In this document: one piece after another, positions 9,017-16,804 of the stretch | Layout of the letters: every line of letters begins with the position of its first letter | How positions within the stretch are numbered: the stretch's first letter is position 1 | DNA from: Cognatishimia sp. SS12 | Lineage (GTDB): Bacteria > Pseudomonadota > Alphaproteobacteria > Rhodobacterales > Rhodobacteraceae | Length of the DNA: 64,000 nt | Direction: 5' to 3' | Assembly: GCF_028369055.1 (NCBI RefSeq) | Contig: NZ_JAQNCZ010000004.1 | Span: 310,001-374,000 of the forward strand | Notes under the pieces: model-generated | Seen by the model: only the letters and a program-made list of their open reading frames with translations | The model's database searches: none | What the model was told of the DNA's origin: nothing | Program-made: the position numbers and the translations under genes

Positions 9017-9394
9017 CTATGGCATCACCAAAAGCGGCCCCTGCCCGTCCGCTCCGAAATCCAGAACAGCGGTGAATATGCCCGGCGGCGGCGCTGTGAA
9101 CGTCACGCTGACAGGCAAGGTCATCTGCCCGGCGCCCGGCAATGAGACCGGCAGCGCAAGCGTGACCTCTGCCCCCGCCACATGCAGGTCAATCAGCGTC
9201 AGCGGGGTGTCGCCGCGGTTGGTGAGAGTCACGGAAAACCTCAGCGTCCTCGCGCTTTGGGCAACCGCCCCGGCATCTGCGATCACCTGCGCTGCGCCAT
9301 GCCCATCATGCGCCCGCGCCGGGCCGCCAAAAAGCGGCAAAAGGCACAACAGCAGCGCAGCCACCGCATGTGATCTGTTTTCCAATGACCTCAT
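9017..9394 (-). CDS. Small exported protein with predicted N-terminal histidine
   Basis: 125-residue protein with a clear signal peptide (VAALLLCLLPLFGG, cleavage after ARA). Cleavage there would leave a mature N-terminus starting HDGHG. The mature part, about 97 residues, is rich in beta-type segments (LRFSVTLTNRGDTPLTL, MTLPVSVTF, GIFTAVLDFG) and has no cysteine, suggesting an immunoglobulin-like fold. N-terminal His after signal cleavage is the hallmark of histidine-brace copper proteins such as CopC, but no homology is claimed. ATG 9394 fits the signal peptide; a TTG at 9436 is also possible, and neither has a strong ribosome-binding site. Probably the first gene of an operon with the YHYH gene. 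Confidence 0.6.
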   Translation of the reverse strand: MRSLENRSHAVAALLLCLLPLFGGPARAHDGHGAAQVIADAGAVAQSARTLRFSVTLTNRGDTPLTLIDLHVAGAEVTLALPVSLPGAGQMTLPVSVTFTAPPPGIFTAVLDFGADGQGPLLVMP

Positions 9395-9469
9395 GAAAGC
9401 GATACGGCGCGCAGGCGCATTTCCGTCGCGCGGCAAATGACTTTTTTTCCGACGACAGTGATTTTCCTC

Positions 9470-9498
9470 TTGCGGGCGCGGGGCAGAGTTTATATTTC
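9470..9498 (+). promoter_or_regulatory. Candidate promoter of the tRNA-Gly array
   Basis: TTGCGG at 9470-9475 and TATTTC at 9493-9498, spaced 17 bp, end 17 bp before the first tRNA-Gly gene. The -10 match is weak. Confidence 0.35.
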
Positions 9499-9515
9499 AC
9501 GCCTCACTCAACGGT

Positions 9516-9590
9516 GCGGGCGTAGCTCAGGGGTAGAGCATAACCTTGCCAAGGTTAGGGTCGGGCGTTCGAATCGCCTCGCCCGCTCCA
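9516..9590 (+). tRNA. tRNA-Gly (GCC), copy 1
   Basis: 75-nt gene with acceptor GCGGGCG / CGCCCGC, D-stem GCTC/GAGC, anticodon loop TTGCCAA (anticodon GCC), T-loop TTCGAAT and an encoded CCA end. First of three identical copies. Confidence 0.97.
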
Positions 9591-9613
9591 GAGAGTGACA
9601 GAACTGACGGTAT

Positions 9614-9688
9614 GCGGGCGTAGCTCAGGGGTAGAGCATAACCTTGCCAAGGTTAGGGTCGGGCGTTCGAATCGCCTCGCCCGCTCCA
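9614..9688 (+). tRNA. tRNA-Gly (GCC), copy 2
   Basis: Sequence identical to the first copy across all 75 nt, including CCA, 23 bp downstream of it. Anticodon GCC. Confidence 0.97.
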
Positions 9689-9713
9689 TCAGTTCAGACG
9701 ACATTTTGAGAGC

Positions 9714-9788
9714 GCGGGCGTAGCTCAGGGGTAGAGCATAACCTTGCCAAGGTTAGGGTCGGGCGTTCGAATCGCCTCGCCCGCTCCA
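9714..9788 (+). tRNA. tRNA-Gly (GCC), copy 3
   Basis: Third identical 75-nt copy, 25 bp after copy 2. The spacers differ from each other, so the repeat unit is the tRNA itself. No clear terminator follows before the convergent cytochrome gene. Confidence 0.97.
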
Positions 9789-9841
9789 AAATGTGTCCGG
9801 TTTCCAAGCACCTCTCCAATACTTCGGTCGCCCGTGATCGA

Positions 9842-10315
9842 TTATTCGTGCGGAGGATTTCGCGCGTCCTGTACCTCTTGCACCCGTTTGGGCCAAGTGG
9901 AACGGATGTATCCCAGTGTATCCCAGATATCTTCATCGCTTAGGACATCCTGAAATCCCGGCATGCCGCTTTTAAAGTCCGCGATCCCCCGAGATTCTAG
10001 CAACAATTTACCACCCAGCTTCGTATAGTCGAACAGAAGCTGGTTGTCGTGATGCCAAGTATGTCCGGTTTCATCATGCGGCGGCGCTGGCGCAACGCCA
10101 TTTTCATCGCGGGTCTGCCAGTTTTTCTGACCTTCTAGGTTGGCACCATGGCAGGCAGCGCAGTTTTCATCATAGAGCGCTTTGCCTTTGGCGATCTCCC
10201 GCCCCATCAATTCATGCCCTGCCAATGCAGGCGCGACCAGGGCCTCAGAATAAAGACCGATACTGCCGGCAATCAGCCCGAGTATTGAAAGGGTTACATA
10301 GGTTCTGCGTTTCAT
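9842..10315 (-). CDS. Monohaem cytochrome c, exported
   Basis: 157-residue class I c-type cytochrome. It has an N-terminal signal or anchor segment (YVTLSILGLIAGSIGLY), the haem-attachment motif CAACH near residue 55, and a C-terminal FKSGMPGFQ whose Met is the likely distal ligand, followed by a DEDIWDTLGYI helix typical of the fold. It should act as a periplasmic electron carrier; the partner is not evident from the neighbours. GC in the lines I counted is near 50 percent, lower than the adjacent his genes, and the gene abuts the tRNA-Gly array, so acquisition is possible. The start ATG follows a weak ribosome-binding site. Confidence 0.88.
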   Translation of the reverse strand: MKRRTYVTLSILGLIAGSIGLYSEALVAPALAGHELMGREIAKGKALYDENCAACHGANLEGQKNWQTRDENGVAPAPPHDETGHTWHHDNQLLFDYTKLGGKLLLESRGIADFKSGMPGFQDVLSDEDIWDTLGYIRSTWPKRVQEVQDARNPPHE

Positions 10316-10530
10316 GAGTCCTCCCGCGCTTCGGGTTTTCTAGAGCTTCCAGCAGGCGGAAGGTCAACAGGAATTAGAAAGCCAGATGATGCAATATCCC
10401 CTCCTTTGGCGTTTAGCGCCATCAGACGTTCTGCTGAACAACCACACCCCAAGAAATTTGAGGTTCCGCTGCTTCCCCTCTGCCCCCCACCCGCCTATAA
10501 CGGCGCGGCACAAGCACAAAGGATGGGCCC

Positions 10531-11118
10531 ATGCGCACAGGCAGCGTCAGCCGCAAGACTGCGGAAACCGAGATCACCGTTGAGATCAACCTCGACGGCA
10601 CAGGCACCTATGACAACCAGACCGGCGTTGGGTTCTTTGACCACATGCTGGATCAGCTGTCGCGCCATTCGCTGATTGATTTCACCATCCGTGCCAAGGG
10701 CGATTATCACATTGATGATCACCACACGGTCGAAGATACAGGCATTGCGCTGGGTCAGGCGCTGGTGCAGGCGCTTGGCGACAAACGCGGCATCAACCGC
10801 TATGGCGAATGTCACCTGCCAATGGATGATGCGCAGGTGCGTGCCGCGCTTGATCTGTCGGCGCGTCCGTTTCTGGTGTGGAATGTCGATCTGCCGACGC
10901 AGAAAATCGGCAACTTTGACACCGAACTCGTGCGCGAATTCTTCACCGCCTTTGCGACCCATGGCGGCATCACGCTGCACATTGACCAGTTGCACGGCTT
11001 TAACAGCCACCACATTGTGGAGGCCGCCTTCAAAGCCGTGGCCCGCGCCCTGCGCACGGCTGTAGAGACCGATCCGCGCAAGGCCGAGGATATCCCCTCG
11101 ACCAAAGGCGCGCTCTGA
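10531..11118 (+). CDS. hisB: Imidazoleglycerol-phosphate dehydratase HisB
   Basis: 195-residue monofunctional IGP dehydratase, the sixth step of histidine synthesis. It has the paired metal-binding motifs DHHTVED and the later [11 protein letters not shown], plus [13 protein letters not shown] near the N-terminus. Length matches the short bacterial form lacking the histidinol phosphatase domain. ATG at 10531 has AAAGGATGG 4-10 bp before it. It is the first of the his genes here; the next, hisH, is 1.4 kb away beyond a DUF2306/TetR pair, so hisB is probably transcribed alone and ended by the terminator at 11139-11165. Confidence 0.96.
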   Translation: MRTGSVSRKTAETEITVEINLDGTGTYDNQTGVGFFDHMLDQLSRHSLIDFTIRAKGDYHIDDHHTVEDTGIALGQALVQALGDKRGINRYGECHLPMDDAQVRAALDLSARPFLVWNVDLPTQKIGNFDTELVREFFTAFATHGGITLHIDQLHGFNSHHIVEAAFKAVARALRTAVETDPRKAEDIPSTKGAL

Positions 11119-11138
11119 CGCCTTTGCCTAAGTTGATC

Positions 11139-11165
11139 AAAGCCCGCGTCAAGCGGGCTTTTTTG
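11139..11165. terminator. Bidirectional terminator between hisB and the DUF2306 gene
   Basis: Stem AAAGCCCGC / GCGGGCTTT with a GTCAA loop and flanking A and T runs, so it can work on both strands. The stop codon of the convergent DUF2306 gene (complement of TCA at 11149-11151) lies in the loop. Confidence 0.8.
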
Positions 11166-11784
11166 TGCCCAGCGGCAGGCGCTGGCGGTGCAGCAGCCAT
11201 TCGGCAATCAGCAGGTTTCCGACCCAAGAGAGCCAAGAGACCGCAACATAAGTGGCTTCAAAGCCAAAGATCGGCACCCCGAGCAATAGAAAAACGCGCA
11301 AGGATACAGCCGCAAGGGTCAGCGCGGCAGAGCGGATCATCCAGCGCCGATGCGCGGCAATGCGGCCTTGCATGGCTTGCCAAACGGCGACCGCTGTTAC
11401 CGCAATCCAGACAAGGGCCAACAGGCCAAAGCCGAGACCAGCAACTGGCCCCGCGCTGACCTGCGGCGCAAGCGCCAGCGCGGCACTGCCCGACACCAGG
11501 ATCAAAAGCGCATAAAGCCGCCCGGCCCAACGATGCAGCACCGGGCGCTGCTGGCGCAGCTTGGCGTTGAACTGCAGGGGCAACAAAAGCAGTAGCAGCG
11601 GCGCAACCGCGATATGCAGATACAGCGACCAGGGCTGCGCCAGCGCGTGATGCACCATATCCGGCATCACCAGCGCCATATCCGCGACCAGAAAGCGGAA
11701 TGACCCAAGCGCAATGGCAATCGACAAAAACCACAAGAGCGGCAGGGACCGCGGCAGCAACCGGCGGGCAGTAAAGTTCGGCAT
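11149..11784 (-). CDS. DUF2306-like integral membrane protein
   Basis: 211-residue hydrophobic protein with about six predicted membrane segments, among them LPLLWFLSIAIALGSF, LHIAVAPLLLLLLPLQF and LYALLILVSGSAALALA. It matches the general pattern of DUF2306 membrane proteins, including a central HRWAGRLYALLI loop and AHRRWMIRSAA. Function is unknown. ATG 11784 is chosen over an upstream start at 11805 because AAGGAGAG lies 4-11 bp before it. The gene is divergent from a TetR regulator with three operator-like repeats in the 102-bp gap, so it is probably that regulator's main target. Confidence 0.7.
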   Translation of the reverse strand: MPNFTARRLLPRSLPLLWFLSIAIALGSFRFLVADMALVMPDMVHHALAQPWSLYLHIAVAPLLLLLLPLQFNAKLRQQRPVLHRWAGRLYALLILVSGSAALALAPQVSAGPVAGLGFGLLALVWIAVTAVAVWQAMQGRIAAHRRWMIRSAALTLAAVSLRVFLLLGVPIFGFEATYVAVSWLSWVGNLLIAEWLLHRQRLPLGTKKPA

Positions 11785-11806
11785 GGGTCTCTCCTTTCGA
11801 GGCAAT

Positions 11807-11865
11807 CTTGACGCCGTAAAGTTAACTTGACGCCGTAAAGATCAAATCAACTTGACGCTGTCAAG
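11807..11865. promoter_or_regulatory. Three tandem TetR-type operators
   Basis: CTTGACGCCGTAAAG occurs at 11807-11821 and 11826-11840, and CTTGACGCTGTCAAG at 11851-11865. The third is a perfect palindrome (CTTGAC-GCT-GTCAAG) and the first two are imperfect versions of it. They fill most of the gap between the divergent DUF2306 and TetR genes and overlap possible TTGACG -35 elements, as expected for autoregulation and repression of both genes. Confidence 0.65.
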
Positions 11866-11886
11866 CAAATCTTTAAATCTGAGATC

Positions 11887-12477
11887 ATGACCAAGACCAA
11901 ACATCACCATGGAAATCTGAAAGAAGCGCTGGTGACGGCCGGGCTGGCGCTGCTGGAAGAGGGCGGCATTGACGCGCTTTCTCTGCGCAAATGCGCGGCC
12001 CGCGCCGGCGTATCACACGCGGCACCCGCGCATCATTTTGACGGGCTACCCGGATTGAAATCCGCTATCGCGGTTGAGGCATTTGGCATATTTTCCAGTT
12101 ACTTGCAGACCGCCGTTGACGAGGGGGAGCAGTCCGCGCAGGCGCGACTGAAAAACCTTTGCCGGGGATATATGCAATTTGGCCTTGATCACGGCGGGTT
12201 ACTCGCGGTGATCTTCGGCGGCGCAGGGCTTGCCTCCTACGTGCCGGGCGCAGGCAAAGAAGAGGCCCATGCCTATCTGATCCTGCGGGAGGTCTGCGCG
12301 CCTTTTGTCGGGGACCATGACGACAAGCGCGTGATCGAAGCGCAGGTCTGGTCGCTGATTCACGGCTTCACGCTGCTCTATGTGTCTGGCGAATTCGGCC
12401 CGCCGCACGGCCAAGACGGCCCATTTGAAGCGGTCATGGATCTCCTCAATCGTATCGGAAACCGCCCTGCCCCTTGA
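11887..12477 (+). CDS. TetR/AcrR family transcriptional regulator
   Basis: 196-residue DNA-binding repressor. The N-terminal helix-turn-helix lies at about residues 13-50 (LLEEGGIDALSLRKCAARAG, then VSHAAPAHHF). The C-terminal ligand domain, with LKNLCRGYMQFGLDHGG, resembles the WHG-type C-terminal domain. The ligand is unknown. It is divergent from the DUF2306 membrane protein with three palindromic repeats between them, so it most likely represses that gene and itself. The start ATG at 11887 is very close to the repeat cluster, leaving little room for a leader. Confidence 0.88.
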   Translation: MTKTKHHHGNLKEALVTAGLALLEEGGIDALSLRKCAARAGVSHAAPAHHFDGLPGLKSAIAVEAFGIFSSYLQTAVDEGEQSAQARLKNLCRGYMQFGLDHGGLLAVIFGGAGLASYVPGAGKEEAHAYLILREVCAPFVGDHDDKRVIEAQVWSLIHGFTLLYVSGEFGPPHGQDGPFEAVMDLLNRIGNRPAP

Positions 12478-12526
12478 CCCGAGCGGGAAATCGTTTCACT
12501 TGAGGGCATCAACCAATGAGGCCCCC

Positions 12527-13165
12527 ATGCTGACAGCGATCATCGACTATGAAAGCGGCAATCTGCACAGCGCAGAAAAGGCGTTTCAACGCATGGCGCG
12601 CGAGTTGGACGCGGGCGAGGTTGTGGTGACATCCGACGCTGAAGTCGTGGCCAAAGCAGATCGCCTGGTGCTGCCGGGGGATGGCGCGTTTCCGGCCTGC
12701 GCCGCCGAATTGCGCGGCCACAAGGGCATTTACGACGCCATGGTCGAAGCTGTCGAAGACAAGGGGCGGCCCTTTCTAGGCATTTGTGTTGGCATGCAGC
12801 TGATGGCCACCACGGGGCACGAATACCAGGCCACAGCCGGGCTGAATTGGGTGAAAGGCGACGTCGTTCCGATCACGCCGGTTGATGCGTCCCTTAAGGT
12901 GCCGCACATGGGCTGGAACGATCTGATCATCGACACACCCCATGCCATTCTTGACGGGGTTGAGAATGGCCAGCACGTCTATTTCGTGCACAGCTATCAT
13001 TTTCAGGTTTCCAACCCAGCCGAACGCTTGGCGCATGTGGATTACGCCGGGGACATCACGGCCATCATCGGGCGCGACACAATGGTTGGGATGCAATTCC
13101 ACCCGGAAAAAAGCCAAAAGATTGGCCTGCAGATGATTGGCAACTTTCTGAACTGGCGCCCGTAG
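12527..13165 (+). CDS. hisH: Imidazole glycerol phosphate synthase, glutaminase subunit HisH
   Basis: 212-residue class I glutamine amidotransferase that supplies ammonia to HisF. It has IIDYESGNLHS at the N-terminus, the nucleophile motif FLGICVGMQL, and the His/Glu pair in QFHPEKSQ near the C-terminus. The open frame extends 147 bp upstream into the TetR gene, but ATG at 12527 gives the family N-terminus and has TGAGG six bases before it. The HisF partner is encoded at 16.8 kb rather than adjacent; peroxiredoxin and other genes intervene. Confidence 0.95.
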   Translation: MLTAIIDYESGNLHSAEKAFQRMARELDAGEVVVTSDAEVVAKADRLVLPGDGAFPACAAELRGHKGIYDAMVEAVEDKGRPFLGICVGMQLMATTGHEYQATAGLNWVKGDVVPITPVDASLKVPHMGWNDLIIDTPHAILDGVENGQHVYFVHSYHFQVSNPAERLAHVDYAGDITAIIGRDTMVGMQFHPEKSQKIGLQMIGNFLNWRP

Positions 13166-13179
13166 GCCTGCGGCGCGGT

Positions 13180-13929
13180 TCAGACCGCAACAGAGCGCAG
13201 CGCGATTGGCGACACGTCATAGGCCTTTTTGAATGCGCGTGAAAACGCCTCGGGCGAGGCATAGGCATAACGCCGCGCCACAGAATCCACCCGCGCGCCC
13301 GCTTCCAGATCTTGCCGGGCCAGCACCAGCCGCCAGCGCCGCAAATACTGCATCGGCGTTTCGCCCAGTTGCGCCGCAAAGAGTTCATTAAACCGCGAGG
13401 AGGACAGGCCAGCTTCGGCCGCCAGGTCCCCGCTGCTCCAGTTCTGGCCAGGATGATCATGCATCGCAACAATAGCGCGGCTGAGCCGGGGATCGGACAG
13501 GCCCGAGATCAACCCAGGCTCCGCAGAGCCACGTTGAATCTGATCGCGCAACAGCCGCACTAACAAGACGTCGCCAAGGCGCGTCTGCACCCAGCCGCCG
13601 CCGCAGCGCGGTTCAGTGTGTTCGGTCAAAAGAACGCCGATCAAAGCCTGCGCCTCGGCATCTTCGGCCAGGTCAAACCGCACCACATCCGGCAGCGCCT
13701 GACACATGGGGTTGCTCTCTGCCGCCCATTCCACCCGCGCGCTCCAGAGAACCGCATCGCTGACAGGCGCGCCGTTGCCCTGCCCGCGTGGGAAAAACAA
13801 AATGCACCGCGGCGCGCCGGCAACATCGGCCGTGATCAGCAAATCTGCGTCTTCTGCTGGGGCCAATGACACTTGCCGGTGAAACCGGTGCAAAAAGGTG
13901 GTGATGCGATCCATGGCTGATTTCGGCAT
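13180..13929 (-). CDS. AraC family transcriptional regulator
   Basis: 249-residue regulator with an N-terminal sensing domain of the cupin-like AraC type (about 1-140) and two C-terminal helix-turn-helix motifs (LAAEAGLSSSRFNELFAAQ and ARRYAYASPEAFSRAFKKA, then the typical YDVSPIALR). It converges on hisH with a 14-bp gap and is divergent from the peroxiredoxin gene across 88 bp, so that gene is the obvious candidate target. The inducer is not inferable. An internal Met at residue 6 is an alternative start. Confidence 0.88.
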   Translation of the reverse strand: MPKSAMDRITTFLHRFHRQVSLAPAEDADLLITADVAGAPRCILFFPRGQGNGAPVSDAVLWSARVEWAAESNPMCQALPDVVRFDLAEDAEAQALIGVLLTEHTEPRCGGGWVQTRLGDVLLVRLLRDQIQRGSAEPGLISGLSDPRLSRAIVAMHDHPGQNWSSGDLAAEAGLSSSRFNELFAAQLGETPMQYLRRWRLVLARQDLEAGARVDSVARRYAYASPEAFSRAFKKAYDVSPIALRSVAV

Positions 13930-14017
13930 TTCTGCAAGATTAATCGGAATTAATTGACTTTAACCTGTGCCATAAACAGATTCAACGGAAACTTACCAAA
14001 CTCTAAAGGACCACATC

Positions 14018-14554
14018 ATGCTGACTCCCCGTCAAAAAACCCCCGGACTTACCTTGCCCCTCGTTGGCGGCGGCACCTTTGATCTTGCGCAGGAAAACAG
14101 CGAACGCGGCACCGTGATCTGCTTTTACCGTGGCCTGCATTGCCCGATCTGTGCCAATTACTTGAAAGAGTTTGAAAAGCTGGTCAAAGACTTTGAAGAG
14201 CGCGGCGTGACTTGCATTGCTGTCAGCTCTGACGGCGAAGAACGCGCCGCCGCGATGGCCGAAAAGATCGGTGCCGAGAACCTGCGTTTTGCCTATGATC
14301 TGCCACTGAGCGAAGCGCGCGATTGGGGTCTTTACATCTCGACCTCACGCGGCAAAACGTCAATCGGCATCGAAGAGCCCGCCCTTTTCAGCGAACCGGG
14401 CCTCTTTATGGTGACACCTGAACAAACGCTTTACTATGGCGCGGTTCAGACCATGCCCTTTGTCCGCCCGCACTTCAAAGAGCTGGTCGGGGCGCTGGAT
14501 TTCGCAATTGCCAACAACTATCCCGCGCGCGGCGAATATACCGGCGCAGTATAA
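14018..14554 (+). CDS. Peroxiredoxin-like protein (AhpC/TSA superfamily)
   Basis: 178-residue thioredoxin-fold protein with the active-site pattern RGLHCPICANYL, i.e. a CxxC in the place of the peroxidatic cysteine region. That places it in the redoxin-like subgroup rather than classical 2-Cys AhpC. It should reduce peroxides or act as a thiol oxidoreductase in the cytoplasm, as no signal peptide is present. ATG at 14018 follows AAAGGA. It is divergent from an AraC regulator that may control it. Physiological reductant and substrate are not visible. Confidence 0.85.
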   Translation: MLTPRQKTPGLTLPLVGGGTFDLAQENSERGTVICFYRGLHCPICANYLKEFEKLVKDFEERGVTCIAVSSDGEERAAAMAEKIGAENLRFAYDLPLSEARDWGLYISTSRGKTSIGIEEPALFSEPGLFMVTPEQTLYYGAVQTMPFVRPHFKELVGALDFAIANNYPARGEYTGAV

Positions 14555-14662
14555 TCACCTGTGCCCCATCGGTAACGCTTGCCCGCTTCTTGCGTGCGGG
14601 TGTGATTGCCCCATAGACGGCACGGGCCGTGATCGGCATATCGGCCCAACTGAACAATTCGG

Positions 14663-14923
14663 TTGGGCCACGTGCATATCCGCCTTGAAAAATTCAATCA
14701 CGCGCGCCGACAAAAGCGCTATTACGCTTTGCGCGTCACGCCGACGCTGTTTGGCGAATATTGCCTGATGCGCGAATGGGGTGTGATTGATGGGGCGCGG
14801 CAGGTGCAACGCGACTACCTGCCTGCCGCCGATTTGGCTGTGGCCGAGCTTGAACGCCTCAAAACGCTCAAACTCAAAAGCGGCTATGCCGTCATTCCGG
14901 TGCAGATCGGGCTGTTTACTTAA
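14663..14923 (+). CDS. WGR domain protein, small
   Basis: 86-residue protein consisting essentially of one WGR domain (MREWGVIDGARQVQRDYLP, then a helix AVAELERLKTLKLKSGY). WGR domains are nucleic-acid-binding modules first described in PARPs; the small stand-alone bacterial versions are uncharacterised. The start is uncertain: TTG at 14663 and GTG at 14672 are both possible and neither has a clear ribosome-binding site. It overlaps the 3' end of the convergent DUF2147 gene by 8 bp. Confidence 0.75.
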   Translation: MGHVHIRLEKFNHARRQKRYYALRVTPTLFGEYCLMREWGVIDGARQVQRDYLPAADLAVAELERLKTLKLKSGYAVIPVQIGLFT

Positions 14924-15308
14924 CCCGCGTCCAGTTCTGCCCGCGACAGATCGCGCCGCCCGCAACGCAGCCTTTGACCGTCAACACGTTGCCCTCTAGG
15001 CGCATCTTGGACTTGTAGGTTTTGTTTTTGTCCGGGGCCCAGATTTTGCCGCTGCCATATTTGCCAGCGCCTTCTGGCTGCATATCCCAAAGCATTTTCT
15101 TGCCAAGATGTTCATACCCTTGGGATGCGCTGCCACCCGCGGCAAAAGCCTTGGCGATCACCCCGCAGAGCGCCGTACCACAGGGCGCGATTTCGACATG
15201 CAGATAACCGCCGCTTTCGCCTGCTTCGGTCTGCCAGAGGCCTGTCGCCTCTTCCGCCTGCGCCGCTGTTGCCAGCCCAAGCGCAAATACCAGTCCGGTC
15301 CATTTCAT
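14916..15308 (-). CDS. DUF2147 family exported protein
   Basis: 130-residue protein with a signal peptide (WTGLVFALGLATAAQA) and a DUF2147 domain. Characteristic stretches are GLWQTEAGESGGYLHVEI, CGTALCGVI, YGSGKIWAPDKNKTYKSKM and a closing CVAGGAICRGQNWTRV, with two likely disulfides. The family is periplasmic and of unknown function. ATG 15308 has GGGAGGAAG before it. It lies on the strand opposite the his genes between hisH and hisA. Confidence 0.87.
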   Translation of the reverse strand: MKWTGLVFALGLATAAQAEEATGLWQTEAGESGGYLHVEIAPCGTALCGVIAKAFAAGGSASQGYEHLGKKMLWDMQPEGAGKYGSGKIWAPDKNKTYKSKMRLEGNVLTVKGCVAGGAICRGQNWTRVK

Positions 15309-15448
15309 GATCTTCCTCCCTCTCTCCTACGTTTTGCAGAGCTTCGTCGCGGCGCGCCGGGCAAGGCAAGATTGACTTGGGGTCACATTGCAATTTCAGC
15401 ACAGGCATGCCAAAGGAGCGGAAAATACCGCTCCAAAGGAACCGCGCC

Positions 15449-16171
15449 ATGATCCTGTACCCTGCCATTGATCTGAAAGACGGTCAGGCCGTCCGCCTGC
15501 TGCATGGAGATATGGACAAGACCACCGTCTTTAACGACAACCCGGCCGCCCAGGCGCTGGAGTTTGTCAAAGCCGGCTGCGAGTGGCTGCATCTGGTGGA
15601 TCTGAATGGTGCCTTTGCGGGTGAGCCGGTGAACGCCGCCCCGGTCGAAGAAATTTTGAAGCAAACCAAAGTTCCCGCACAGCTGGGCGGCGGCATTCGC
15701 GACATGGGCACCATCGAGCGTTGGATTGACAAAGGTCTAGCGCGGGTGATCCTGGGCACGGTCGCCGTAGAAAACCCTGATCTTGTGCGCGAGGCGGCGC
15801 GCGAATTCCCCGGCAAGGTGGCCGTGGGCATTGACGCACGCAACGGCAAGGTGGCCACCAAGGGCTGGGCCGAAGAGACTGACGTGATGGTGACGGACCT
15901 CGCCAAATCCTTTGAGGACGCGGGCGTTGCCGCGATCATCTATACCGACATTCTGCGCGACGGCGCGATGAAGGGGCCAAATGTCGCCTCAACCGCGGAC
16001 CTGGCCAATGCGGTTTCAATCCCGGTTATTGCATCAGGCGGGGTGTCGTCCTTGGATGATCTGCGCGCGTTGAAATCCTGCGGTGCCAACCTGAACGGGG
16101 CGATTTCGGGCCGCGCGCTCTATGATGGCGCGATTGACTTGGCCGAGGCACTGAAAGTGCTGCGCGCCTAA
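15449..16171 (+). CDS. hisA: Phosphoribosylformimino-AICAR isomerase HisA
   Basis: 240-residue beta/alpha barrel that carries out the Amadori isomerisation of ProFAR to PRFAR. The N-terminal [19 protein letters not shown] holds the catalytic Asp, and [15 protein letters not shown] holds the second phosphate/catalytic region; GGGIRDM and [10 protein letters not shown] are the phosphate-binding loops. The frame is open 72 bp upstream, but ATG 15449 gives the conserved N-terminus and AAAGGAACC precedes it. It is followed by a convergent DUF302 gene, so it is probably not co-transcribed directly with hisF. Confidence 0.96.
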   Translation: MILYPAIDLKDGQAVRLLHGDMDKTTVFNDNPAAQALEFVKAGCEWLHLVDLNGAFAGEPVNAAPVEEILKQTKVPAQLGGGIRDMGTIERWIDKGLARVILGTVAVENPDLVREAAREFPGKVAVGIDARNGKVATKGWAEETDVMVTDLAKSFEDAGVAAIIYTDILRDGAMKGPNVASTADLANAVSIPVIASGGVSSLDDLRALKSCGANLNGAISGRALYDGAIDLAEALKVLRA

Positions 16172-16187
16172 ACGCGCAGCTGTGACT

Positions 16188-16631
16188 TTAGTTGGCCGCT
16201 GCGGCGGTCAGCTTGCCCAAAGCGCCCTGCATCTTGGCAACAAACGGCGCGTCTGCAGGGATGTTCAAGCCGGCAAAGGTATCAGCGGGGTCCTCATAAG
16301 TGATCCAGACCTGCCCCTCTGCATCCTGATAGGCCAAAGCTCTTAATGGCAAATACAGACCCGCGCGCAGATCAGCCTGCATCGCAGGCGTACCTAAGGC
16401 CGGGTTGCCGAAAATCAGAACCTGCGCGTCGTTGATCGACATATCCACCTTGGCAGCGCCAGCAGCGTGGTCAATACGCGCAAAGACGGTCGCGCCCGCA
16501 TTGGCCAGCGCGCCTTCGAGCGCATCCAGCGCGGCGCTTACGGTTTTATCTGTTGGGACTTTGATCAGTTCAGCAGAGGCTGAGACAGCTGTGGTCATGG
16601 CAAGGACTCCTGCGAGAAAGATGGCTTTCAT
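16188..16631 (-). CDS. DUF302 family exported protein
   Basis: 147-residue protein with an N-terminal signal (IFLAGVLAMTTAVSASA) and a DUF302 domain: KTVSAALDALEGALANAG, TVFARIDHAAGA, QVLIFGNPALGTPAM, LPLRALAYQDAEGQVWITY. The family has a compact alpha/beta fold and no established function. ATG 16631 is chosen since the signal sequence begins there and GGAGATTG lies just upstream; the frame extends 45 bp further. It is antisense-oriented between hisA and hisF. Confidence 0.87.
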   Translation of the reverse strand: MKAIFLAGVLAMTTAVSASAELIKVPTDKTVSAALDALEGALANAGATVFARIDHAAGAAKVDMSINDAQVLIFGNPALGTPAMQADLRAGLYLPLRALAYQDAEGQVWITYEDPADTFAGLNIPADAPFVAKMQGALGKLTAAAAN

Positions 16632-16804
16632 GTTCAATCTCCAAAATAAGAATTCATGTCTCAAAATCAGCGACATGCATGTGTTTTTCTAATCACGTTT
16701 TTGGGATCGGCTGATCGTCACCGATGCCCAGCAGATGCATTGCGCAAACTCCACCATTGGCGATCCGCACATAAATCGCTAAGAGAGCGCCAAGAGGTGC
16801 CAAA

